The position numbers were made by a program, and so were the translations under genes. Below, one piece after another: positions 14,778-21,457 of a DNA stretch of 41,080 nt (its first letter is position 1; each line of letters begins with the position of its first letter). The notes beneath the pieces were generated by a model. That model saw only the letters and a program-made list of their open reading frames with translations, ran no database searches and was not told where the DNA came from. Source of the stretch: a virus. The stretch lies in IMG/VR virus record IMGVR_UViG_3300018405_000007, positions 1 through 41,080 of that record; one strand, written 5' to 3'.

Positions 14778-15951
14778 CCCACATCCGGGCCGCGAAGTCC
14801 GAGCCGCGGAAGCTCGCGTACCGCTGGGCCATCGTCGAGTTGTTCGACCAGCCCATGATGCGGTTGACCTCCTCCAGGCGGAACATCCAGTTGCCGGTGG
14901 CGTCGCGCATTTCCAGCCAGCGACAGGTCGCCTCGTGGCGCAGGTCGTGCTCGTGCAGGTCCTCGCAGCCGGCGTACTCGAACGCGTGCAGGAACCTGAA
15001 CGACAGGCGCTGCGACACCTTCTTCATGGACAGCTCGGGCTCCTCCTCCATGAACGGGAACAGGTACGCGCCGGGTAGCATGGACGGCCTGGTGGCCAAG
15101 TACTTCACCAGCGCGTCGTAGACCGCCGGCGAGATCGGCACGTCGCGGAACGCGACCTTGCCCCGCCACTGCTTCGAGCACTGCACGCGCATGACCTTGC
15201 GCTCCAGGTCAACCTGGCCCCGCTTGAGCATGTACGCCTCACGCAGGCGCAGGCCCGAGTTCACGATCACCAGGAACAACGTCAGCATCGCCCGGCCACC
15301 GCCGTGCAGGGGCAGCGCCCGCTGCCGGTCCTCGCGCTGCACACCCGACAGGGCCGCGACGATCCGCTCCTCCTCGCCAGGGTGCAGGCGCCGGTCGCGC
15401 TCGACGTCGTGCTTCGCGTCCTTGCCGGCGGCCTGCGCCAGCTTGGTGTCGAGCTCGGTGTAGGTGCTATATCCCCGCGGCAGCAGCTTGGTCGGGTTCG
15501 CCAGCTTCACCTTCGGGTTCTTGCGCAGGTACTCGTCGATGGCCCGGCCGAGCGCCTGGACCCGGTGACGGATCGAGTTCGGCGCCAGGTTGTTCTTCAC
15601 CTTCAGGCGCTGCACGTATCCCGACAGCCACTCGTAGCTGGCGTCGGCCAGCTTGACCTCGCCGACCTCGGACATCAGCGAGCCCAGCGGCGACTGCTGC
15701 GAGGGCGCGGCCAGGCCACTCGACGCCCAGGCCCGGATCACGGCGCCCAGGCTGACGCTCGGCTGCTCGGCCGGCTGGAGCAGCTCGGCCGGCGGCGCCA
15801 TGTTGGCCATCTTCATCAAGCGCCACTGCTCGGCATAGGCGTTCGCCTCGGCCTCGGTGTCGAACTGGAAGTACTTGCGGCCCCCAGGGAGCGACGGATG
15901 CCGCAGCCCGATCTCCCACCTGCCCGACGGTTTCTGCCTTGCGCGTGCCAT
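14725..15951 (-). CDS. int: Tyrosine-recombinase integrase
   Basis: The 408-residue integrase has an N-terminal arm-type segment (MARARQKPSGRWEIGLRHPS, GGRKYFQFDTEAEANAYAEQ), a core-binding region (~105-160) and a catalytic domain. Catalytic residues appear as R235 (SGLRLREAY), probably K260 or K265, H335-D-L-R338, W368 in place of the third His, and nucleophile Y378 (QRYASFR). It should recombine phage attP with a host attB. The weak GAGG before the ATG at 15951 implies low expression. The gene ends inside the convergent excisionase gene, so transcription of one opposes the other. Confidence 0.92.
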   Translation of the reverse strand: MARARQKPSGRWEIGLRHPSLPGGRKYFQFDTEAEANAYAEQWRLMKMANMAPPAELLQPAEQPSVSLGAVIRAWASSGLAAPSQQSPLGSLMSEVGEVKLADASYEWLSGYVQRLKVKNNLAPNSIRHRVQALGRAIDEYLRKNPKVKLANPTKLLPRGYSTYTELDTKLAQAAGKDAKHDVERDRRLHPGEEERIVAALSGVQREDRQRALPLHGGGRAMLTLFLVIVNSGLRLREAYMLKRGQVDLERKVMRVQCSKQWRGKVAFRDVPISPAVYDALVKYLATRPSMLPGAYLFPFMEEEPELSMKKVSQRLSFRFLHAFEYAGCEDLHEHDLRHEATCRWLEMRDATGNWMFRLEEVNRIMGWSNNSTMAQRYASFRGSDFAARMWATPSKAPAGAGAPGAAA

Positions 15952-16232
15952 GTCTGCCTCGAACTCGATCAGACGGCTACTCTACCTGAACCGCGGATTC
16001 TCAGCCGCCATTTTGTGGCGGCTGGAGGTCAATTTCAGGCCATCCGAGCAGGTCGTCAAGCGCGCAAGCTATTGATTTTTCTAGACCGTTCAAAGCGCCC
16101 CGACGGCTACAAGATCGAACTAATACAAAGATAATCAGACACTTAGCGCGCCGGCCGCCACTGCAGCCTCCACCCGTTCGGGGGCTGGGCTATTGGTTGC
16201 GTGCGCGCTACGCTTGCGGGCAGGAGTGACCC
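15952..16232. other. Non-coding region behind integrase, candidate attP
   Basis: This 281-base region between divergent int and an exported-protein gene holds no gene. It includes an AT-richer patch at 16070-16140 (TATTGATTTTTCTAGACC, then AACTAATACAAAGATAATCA) unlike the GC-rich surroundings. Position directly upstream of int makes it the best attP candidate. I found no recognisable tRNA end, so the core cannot be fixed. Confidence 0.35.
16002..16024. other. Perfect hairpin in the int leader region
   Basis: CAGCCGCCA and TGGCGGCTG form perfect 9-base arms around TTTTG. There is no following U-run on either strand. It may limit int expression, insulate opposing transcripts or be an integrase arm site. 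Confidence 0.5.
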
Positions 16233-16586
16233 ATGAAACGCACCCTGCTCGCCGCCGTCCTGGTCGCCATGATCTTGCCCGCCGCCCATGCGCAGCGGGC
16301 TTTCACTTCAGGAGGAGCGAGCGCCGTGACGTGCGGGGCTTACCTGAAGGCGCGCGAGGACCGGCAGGACATGACCTACATCGCGAGCTGGGTCTGGGGG
16401 TATATCTCGGGCTACAACCAGTGGAGCACCTATCCTCAGATCAACGACTTTCCATCTGAGGGCACGGTCGTCGCGTACTTCGACAAGCACTGCCGCGAGA
16501 ACCCGCTGGAAACGCTCATGCAGGCCACCGTCCAGCTCGTCGCCGATCTCGGCGGGTTTCGCCCGCCGCCGCGGAACAAACGCTAG
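16233..16586 (+). CDS. Exported hypothetical protein (moron candidate)
   Basis: The 117-residue protein has a clear Sec signal peptide (MKRTLLAAVLVAMILPAAHA, cleavage after residue 20). The mature part has two cysteines (C34, C87) likely to form a disulphide, and an aromatic W-x-W-G-Y-I-S-G-Y core, giving a resemblance to small periplasmic Rap1a/HdeA-like proteins. It reads against the flanking integrase and lysis genes; its TAG stop shares CTAG with the stop of the lysozyme gene. The isolated orientation and export suggest a lysogeny-expressed accessory gene, for example envelope protection or exclusion of other phages. No promoter is clear. Confidence 0.75.
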   Translation: MKRTLLAAVLVAMILPAAHAQRAFTSGGASAVTCGAYLKAREDRQDMTYIASWVWGYISGYNQWSTYPQINDFPSEGTVVAYFDKHCRENPLETLMQATVQLVADLGGFRPPPRNKR

Positions 16587-17044
16587 ACCAGCAGCTCGCA
16601 CTCGGCGCGGCGCCTGGCCACCAGGCCGGGCAGCACGCGACCGCCGCCGCGGACCCACTTCATCAGCTCGGTCTGGGCGCCCTGCCAGTCGCCGGCGTTG
16701 ATCCGCCGGCGCAGGGTCGAGGTCTGCAGCCGGCCGACGCCCAGGTTGTAGGCGAAGTCGACGATGGCGTTGAGCTTGCGCCAGTCGTCGGCCATGAGCG
16801 CCAGGGGCAGCAGGCCGGGGCACTGGCGGATCACGCCGGGGGCGTAGGTATGCAGGAGCTCTGCGACCAACATCGCGCGCGCCTGGGGCTCGGTGACGGG
16901 CGCGTCGGCCATCGTCACCTTGCGCCCGCCGGGGTAGTAGGTCGACCCGTACCCGATGGTCGGCACGCCGGCCGGGCAGATATAGGGCTTGGACCGGAAC
17001 CCCTCGAAGCGCCGGCACAGCTCGGTGGCCAGCTCCAGGTTCAT
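16583..17044 (-). CDS. Endolysin, GH24 lysozyme
   Basis: The 153-residue endolysin of T4/P22 lysozyme type cleaves the peptidoglycan glycan chain. The active-site segment is E14-GFRSKPYI-C23-PAGVP-T29-IGYG. E14 and T29 match T4 E11 and T26, while the T4 D20 position is Cys; D20C is known to keep activity in T4 lysozyme. There is no signal peptide, so release depends on a holin. The ATG at 17044 overlaps the upstream gene stop (ATGA). The frame can be extended upstream, but those codons belong to the overlapping gene. Confidence 0.9.
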   Translation of the reverse strand: MNLELATELCRRFEGFRSKPYICPAGVPTIGYGSTYYPGGRKVTMADAPVTEPQARAMLVAELLHTYAPGVIRQCPGLLPLALMADDWRKLNAIVDFAYNLGVGRLQTSTLRRRINAGDWQGAQTELMKWVRGGGRVLPGLVARRRAECELLV

Positions 17045-17538
17045 GCCAGGCCGCGCTTGGCCAGGGTGCGGTCCATGATCCAGTAGTTCACGACCCCGCA
17101 CAGCAGCGCCATGTCGTCGGGCGTCCACATCTTGCCGACGAGCTCGACACCCACGACGCCCTGCTGGCGCAGCAGAAAGAACATCGCGATCTTGACGATG
17201 CCGTAGGCCAGCAGTAGGTAGTAAGTCATCACCGGGCGAACGCTCGCCGACAGGGCTGCGACGAACCCGCCGGCGACCTTGGCCATTTCGGTCTGCTGGT
17301 CGATGGCCGACTTGAACGCGGCCATCACGCCGGTATCGACCGCCAGGTCGCGCTCGGCGCCGATCTCGGCCATCTTCTGCAGGCCGCGCACCTTCTCCAG
17401 CTCGCACTGGCGCTCGAACATCGCGAGCTCGTGTGCGCGCTCGTTTTTGCGGTCGAGCCACTTCAGGACCTCGGGCGCCAGGCGGAAGGCGCCACCGATC
17501 AGCGACCCGAGAACACCTCCGCCGAGCAGGTCCAGCAT
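17041..17538 (-). CDS. Membrane protein, probable 3TM-type holin
   Basis: The 165-residue protein has an N-terminal Gly-rich hydrophobic segment (LLGGGVLGSLIGGAFRLAPE), a charged helical middle (KNERAHELAMFERQCELEKV), and hydrophobic helices near 95-123 (SVRPVMTYYLLLAYGIVKIA) and 140-152. The SxRPxxTY segment resembles the GTA-type 3TM holin family. Coupling by ATGA to the endolysin gene supports a lysis role, probably pore formation in the inner membrane. A connector role is less likely. Confidence 0.7.
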   Translation of the reverse strand: MLDLLGGGVLGSLIGGAFRLAPEVLKWLDRKNERAHELAMFERQCELEKVRGLQKMAEIGAERDLAVDTGVMAAFKSAIDQQTEMAKVAGGFVAALSASVRPVMTYYLLLAYGIVKIAMFFLLRQQGVVGVELVGKMWTPDDMALLCGVVNYWIMDRTLAKRGLA

Positions 17539-17540
17539 AG

Positions 17541-17741
17541 TTAGCCTTTCGGCAGGGCGTTATGCCCAGCGAGCCACATGGCCATACCCACGACCGCGAC
17601 GCCGGTGAGCCACGCGAGTTTCTTGAGGACGGACTTGCCGACCTCGGTGTAGACCTTCTCCAGCGCGACCTCGGCGGCCCGCTCCGCGATTGCTTCGATC
17701 TGGGCTTCGGTCAATTCGATTTCCTTGTTGGGCATGTGCAT
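17541..17741 (-). CDS. Small membrane protein of the lysis cassette (holin or antiholin candidate)
   Basis: The protein has 66 residues: an acidic helical N-terminus (IELTEAQIEAIAERAAEVAL) and one hydrophobic helix (~43-60, LAWLTGVAVVGMAMWLAGHN). Two ATGs, 17741 and 17735, lie 3 and 9 bases after AAAGG, a dual-start arrangement reminiscent of holin/antiholin pairs, though not proof. It is followed within 3 bases by the 3TM holin candidate. Confidence 0.65.
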   Translation of the reverse strand: MHMPNKEIELTEAQIEAIAERAAEVALEKVYTEVGKSVLKKLAWLTGVAVVGMAMWLAGHNALPKG

Positions 17742-17758
17742 GGGCCTTTCTCGCAGGC

Positions 17759-18091
17759 TTACGTGTCGAGATTCAATCGGGTCAAGAACGCGCGCACCGT
17801 ATTGGACGCGCCGCTGCTCTGGGTCGCCTGAATGTTCAGGCCGCTCGCCGACAGGGCGATCAGGTTCGAGTTGTTCAACGTCGTGATGACGACCGACGAG
17901 CCCTGGGTCATCACCAGCGCGACCTCGTGATAGTTCGGCACGTCGTTTGCGTAAATGCCGGCGGTCAGGATGTATGTCGCAAACGGCACGCTGGGCAGCG
18001 TGAAGATCGTCGTCGCGACGCCGGTCGCTGCGGCGACGTCAGCCCGCTGCGATTGAAATTCAAGTCCTGCAAGTTCTCGTGCGCGTCCCAA
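17759..18091 (-). CDS. Putative virion or fibre-associated protein, start possibly frameshifted
   Basis: The 110-residue frame is rich in Thr, Ala and Val beta-strand patterns (FTLPSVPFATYILTAGIYAN, SSVVITTLNNSNLIALSASG), like small tail or head-fibre proteins. The frame itself begins at a TTG (18091). An excellent AAAGGA is placed 7 bases before an ATG at 18095 in a different frame that ends after 11 codons. Removing one base in GGGA would fuse that start to this frame. Either TTG is used or there is a sequencing error or natural frameshift. It lies between fibre and lysis genes. Confidence 0.55.
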   Translation of the reverse strand: MGRARELAGLEFQSQRADVAAATGVATTIFTLPSVPFATYILTAGIYANDVPNYHEVALVMTQGSSVVITTLNNSNLIALSASGLNIQATQSSGASNTVRAFLTRLNLDT

Positions 18092-18126
18092 ACATCGGCC
18101 CGTCCTTTCTAGCTCTGTGCTGCTGG

Positions 18127-18151
18127 TTGATTACTGCGGTATCGCAGTCAA
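18127..18151. other. Hairpin between fibre-associated genes
   Basis: ACTGCG (18133-18138) and CGCAGT (18143-18148) form a perfect stem around GTAT, extended by flanking TTGA/TCAA with a two-base bulge. It sits in the 115-base gap downstream of the small fibre-associated gene. It lacks a U-run, so it may be an RNA processing or stability element. Confidence 0.4.
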
Positions 18152-18206
18152 TAGCCGCGCTGTAGTGGCAAGCCATTTTGTTCTGCGGTCGGTTGCTCAT
18201 TCACGT

Positions 18207-18545
18207 TCAGGCCGCCCGTTTCAGCCACGGAAGTGGTGGCGTTGTTGGCTGCGCAGACTGCTGCCTTTGCAGCCCCTCTGTTGCTTGCGACTCGACCTGC
18301 GTCACAGCACTCGCCCCCATATCATTGAATACCCACTGAAGCACTTGCTCCTCGGTTAAGTCTTGATACGGGGTAAAGCTGTCAGCCGGTAAACGAAAGC
18401 TTGAGGAGCCGCCGACCGGCATGGATGCACCATCCTGCGACGCAACGCATTGCCATGACGCCGAGACAACAACATCGGAATGCGGTCCAAGTTGAGTCAG
18501 GTAGGTCAGGTTGACGATCTTCCAAGAGATAGTGCTCATGTGCAT
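18207..18545 (-). CDS. Small tail-fibre-associated protein
   Basis: The 112-residue protein (110 from the second ATG at 18539) begins with beta-strand patterns (STISWKIVNLTYLTQLGPHS, DVVVSASWQCVASQ). A LTEEQVLQWVFNDMGA segment follows, and the tail is Gln/Pro-rich. Proteins with W-K-I-x-x-L and ...VxxA/TxW... openings commonly follow phage tail-fibre genes and often have no assigned role. It starts 5 bases after the fibre stop and shares its lower GC, so it was probably exchanged with the fibre tip. It may be a fibre assembly factor or a small fibre subunit. Confidence 0.65.
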   Translation of the reverse strand: MHMSTISWKIVNLTYLTQLGPHSDVVVSASWQCVASQDGASMPVGGSSSFRLPADSFTPYQDLTEEQVLQWVFNDMGASAVTQVESQATEGLQRQQSAQPTTPPLPWLKRAA

Positions 18546-18550
18546 TCCGA

Positions 18551-20860
18551 TCAGTAAGACGCAATCACGCTGTTTTCTGTAACGCCGGCGGTTCCGTTGA
18601 TGAACTGCATGGCTCCGTTGACCGCAAGGGATGTAATTCTTTCACCGACGACATTCAGTTTGATGCTTGGATCACCCCCGGCAAACTTAATTGCTGCGTA
18701 TCGAACGCCAGAGAAGGTAATGTCAACAAGGCTCACCGTAACCGATGACTTCGAGATTCCAGTCAATGTTCCAGACAGCGACGTACTGTTGAACTCTTTT
18801 CTGAAGAACACATTGCACATGTTCCAAGTAGTCCACGAGGAGGCATTGATATCGCCGACCAAATTGAACGCGTCTGCTACAGCCAAACTTGCAATCAGCA
18901 AATACCTTGTCCCGGTGTAGTTTGTAGCAACCTGCCCAACGATGTATGTCCAGTCGACGATGCCGCCAGATGTCGCACTGGGCGCGCCGAACCAGTTGGT
19001 TCCGTTGTGCGCTAGTCTTATGTTCCCATCCCCATCCGACAGCACGATGTTGTTGTTCGCTGCGCGGATGTCGAGGCCACCTTGGTTTCCGGTGTAGCCG
19101 CCGATAATGGTGTTCTTTTGCCCACTCGTCAGGGCTGAGCCTGCGCTCGGGCCAACAACAGTGTTTCCGGCAACGTTGCCCGCACCTCGCCCCACGCGCA
19201 CGCCGTTGATCGTGGCGTCGATGTCGCTGCGAGCAAAGCGCGCATCGGCCTGCACCTGGGTATACGTATTCGCCACCTCGAACGTGCGGAACGCGTCGAT
19301 GATGATCTCGTCGCCGGCGGTCGCAGCCACCAGCAGCACGATGCTCGTGCCAGTCGTCGCAGTGAAGTCGTCACCAGGCCGGATGCGCACGCCATTCACC
19401 GACACGAACACGTTGCCGACCGTGTAGCTCAAGGTCACGCCGTTCGCGTCGGCACCCGAGAACGTCGTCTGCCCGGCGGTGGCCACGTACTCGAACGTCA
19501 CCAGGCTGGCCTGCTGCGCGGCCGATGCCTCAATCCACTGCGCTCCGTCATAGACCTTCATGCCAATCGGCGCGGTCGTGCGGTAGTACAGCGCGCCGGT
19601 GACAAGCGGGTTGCCGTCGTTGTCGACGGTCGGGTTCGCAGTCTTGGGCCCCAGGTAGCGGTCGTCGAACGAGTCGAGGGCAGCAGCCGCGGACGCGGCC
19701 GATGCCGCGGCGCTCGATGCGGAGCTCGCTGCGGCGGTGGCCGAGTTCGACGCGTTGGTCGCCTGGGTCGTGGCGGTCGTGGCCGAGTTCGCGGCGTTCG
19801 TCGCGCTGGTAGCCGCGGCGCTGGCTGAGTTCGAGGCGTTCGTTGCTTGGGTCGTGGCGGTCGTGGCGCTGCCGGCGGCGGCAGTCGCCGAGTTCGCGGC
19901 GTTGGTCGCGCTGGTCGCTGCCTGGCCGGCCGACGTGCTCGCAGCACTTGCGGAGCTCGCGGCGCTGGTGGCCGAGTTGCTGGCGCTGGTGGCCGAGTTC
20001 GATGCGTTGGTGGCCGACGTGCCGGCGTTCGATGCGCTCGACGCGGCGGCGGTCTGCGAGCCAGCAGCAGCGGCGGCAGCGGTCGTCGCCTCGCCAGCCT
20101 TAGTCGTGGCGATGCCGGCCTGGGTCGTGGCCGTGCCGGCCGAGGTGGCGGCGTTGGTGGCGCTGGTGGCTGCGGCGGTCGCCGAGTTCGAGGCGTTCGT
20201 CGCCTGGGTCGCTGCGGTCGTGGCGCTCCCCGCGGCGGCGGTGGCCGAGCCGGCTGCGGCGCTGGCCGAGGTGGCGGCGTTCGTCGCGCTGGTCGACGCG
20301 GCGCTGGCCTGAGTCGAGGCGGTCGTGGCGCTGCCGGCGGCGCTGCTGGCCGATCCTGCTGCAGCGGCCTGGGAGCTCGCCGCATCGGATGCGCTGGCCG
20401 CGGCCTGGTCGCGCGCATCGAACAGTTGCGCAGTGAGCTCGTCGCCGGTGACGCTAGACGTGATCGGCACCTTCACCGACCGCGAATTGTCGAGGGTGTT
20501 CTGCTGAGCCAGGATCGTCAGGCGATCCAGCGCGTCGTTAATGACCTTGGGGTAGAACCCGCCGTTGTTGGTGATGTCCACCGGCTGCAGGTTCGGCACC
20601 GCGCTCGACAGCACGAGCTTGAAGTTGGTGGCCAGGGCGCTCGTCAACGTAACCGAGCCGCCGGGGTTTGTGTTCTGGTTCGCGTTCAGGCTGACGTTGT
20701 AGTCGGTGCCCAGCGCCAGGACGGTTTCGGCGCCGGTGAGATTGGCGCGCGTGACCACCAGGTCGCTCGCAGCGAACACCTTAAACGTGAACGGGAAGGC
20801 GGTCGTCGAGCCGTTGCCAATGAACGGCCCGGCCTTGCGGGTTTGACTGGAAATCGTCAT
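18551..20860 (-). CDS. Tail fibre
   Basis: The 769-residue protein binds the host. Residues 1-~145 match the T7-type fibre N-terminus that docks on the tail ([29 protein letters not shown]). A long Ala/Ser/Thr/Asn repeat shaft (~145-395) follows. Next comes a second T7-fibre-like beta domain (~450-530, [32 protein letters not shown]). Then a short glycine-rich repeat ([21 protein letters not shown]) leads to a distinct tip (~600-769) encoded by clearly lower-GC DNA. AGGGG lies 8 bases before the ATG. A phage-type promoter lies just upstream. No S74 autoprotease or variable-repeat retroelement signature was seen. Confidence 0.85.
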   Translation of the reverse strand: MTISSQTRKAGPFIGNGSTTAFPFTFKVFAASDLVVTRANLTGAETVLALGTDYNVSLNANQNTNPGGSVTLTSALATNFKLVLSSAVPNLQPVDITNNGGFYPKVINDALDRLTILAQQNTLDNSRSVKVPITSSVTGDELTAQLFDARDQAAASASDAASSQAAAAGSASSAAGSATTASTQASAASTSATNAATSASAAAGSATAAAGSATTAATQATNASNSATAAATSATNAATSAGTATTQAGIATTKAGEATTAAAAAAGSQTAAASSASNAGTSATNASNSATSASNSATSAASSASAASTSAGQAATSATNAANSATAAAGSATTATTQATNASNSASAAATSATNAANSATTATTQATNASNSATAAASSASSAAASAASAAAALDSFDDRYLGPKTANPTVDNDGNPLVTGALYYRTTAPIGMKVYDGAQWIEASAAQQASLVTFEYVATAGQTTFSGADANGVTLSYTVGNVFVSVNGVRIRPGDDFTATTGTSIVLLVAATAGDEIIIDAFRTFEVANTYTQVQADARFARSDIDATINGVRVGRGAGNVAGNTVVGPSAGSALTSGQKNTIIGGYTGNQGGLDIRAANNNIVLSDGDGNIRLAHNGTNWFGAPSATSGGIVDWTYIVGQVATNYTGTRYLLIASLAVADAFNLVGDINASSWTTWNMCNVFFRKEFNSTSLSGTLTGISKSSVTVSLVDITFSGVRYAAIKFAGGDPSIKLNVVGERITSLAVNGAMQFINGTAGVTENSVIASY
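19675..20425. repeat. Low-complexity repeat encoding the fibre shaft
   Basis: This stretch repeats short GC-rich words (such as GGCGCTGGTGGCCGAGTT, with many variants) that encode Ala-Ser-Ala-Thr-Asn-type heptads. Repeat number could change by recombination or slippage, altering shaft length. Assembly errors are also more likely here. Confidence 0.75.
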
Positions 20861-20887
20861 CGGTAGGGCCCCTAATGCGCTGGCGGA

Positions 20888-20920
20888 ATGATCTGCGCAA
20901 GGGGCTCCGGTACGCGCACC
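20888..20920 (-). promoter_or_regulatory. Candidate late promoter upstream of the tail fibre
   Basis: Leftward, GGTGCGCGTACC (20920-20909) is followed by exactly 15 bases and GATCAT (20893-20888), the least conserved -10 of the set. The fibre ATG is at 20860, leaving a normal leader with AGGGG. Confidence 0.6.
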
Positions 20921-20930
20921 TGGCCCGCCC

Positions 20931-20936
20931 TATACT
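20931..20936 (+). promoter_or_regulatory. -10 element for the HEPN-like gene
   Basis: TATACT matches the sigma-70 -10 consensus closely and lies 29 bases before the ATG at 20966. No good -35 is present. The 12-mer of the opposing fibre promoter ends 10 bases upstream, so the two promoters are close and could interfere. Confidence 0.45.
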
Positions 20937-20965
20937 GGCCGGCCCGCACCCCACGAGGCGAACCC

Positions 20966-21454
20966 ATGAGCTCGGGTTATCGGACCAGCGTCAAGGATTG
21001 GGACGCCCACATGGACGAGTGGGCGCTGCCGGTTGGCAGGTTCATGGTGTCGTTCACGAACCTGGAGTTCTGGACGAACCTCTGCATCCAGGTGTTCGGG
21101 TCGTTCGAGCTGCGGGGCGCATGCCTGGAGCTGGCCCTGGAGCAGCGGGTGAAGATCGCCGAGGCCCTGGCGCTCAAGCACGCGAGCACCGAGGACCAGC
21201 GCCAGCGGGTCACAGCCTTGTTCGTCGAGGTCCGCCGCCTGACTGGCCAGCGCAACCTGGTCGCGCATAACCCGCCGATGGCGCACGTCTACATGAGCGA
21301 CAAGGGCGACGTGCGCGTCGAGAAGGAGCTGCGCAGCCTGCGCAAGCACGACCGGCACGTCACGAAGCGCGAGCTCGCCGCTCTGCACAAGGCCGCCATC
21401 GCCGCCGGCGACACGATGCACGAGCTGCTGAAGCAACTCAGCCCGCGCGCGTAG
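20966..21454 (+). CDS. HEPN-like protein, lone gene reading against the late operon
   Basis: The 162-residue, largely helical protein has TNLEFWTNLCIQVFGSF, a long charged helix (EQRVKIAEALALKHASTEDQ), and near residues 94-103 the motif GQRNLVAHNP. R96-N97-x3-H101 fits the Rx4-6H ribonuclease signature of HEPN domains, including the polar residue after Arg. The start at 20966 follows a weak GAGG; upstream in-frame ATGs lie before the -10. It is convergent with the giant ejection protein gene (3 bases between stops). HEPN proteins act as RNases in toxin-antitoxin and anti-phage systems, so prophage-encoded defence is a reasonable guess. No antitoxin gene is visible. Confidence 0.65.
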   Translation: MSSGYRTSVKDWDAHMDEWALPVGRFMVSFTNLEFWTNLCIQVFGSFELRGACLELALEQRVKIAEALALKHASTEDQRQRVTALFVEVRRLTGQRNLVAHNPPMAHVYMSDKGDVRVEKELRSLRKHDRHVTKRELAALHKAAIAAGDTMHELLKQLSPRA

Positions 21455-21457
21455 CCG

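Noticed and set aside
15062-15073. GGTACGCGCC in the integrase gene as another late-promoter element
   Set aside because: The 12-mer is only partly matched and no -10-like hexamer lies at the 15-base spacing on the leftward strand.
17759-21454. Diversity-generating retroelement as in BPP-1 (reverse transcriptase, template repeat, Mtd)
   Set aside because: No reverse transcriptase motif (YxDD in an RT context) and no adenine-variable repeat pair was seen near the fibre or elsewhere.
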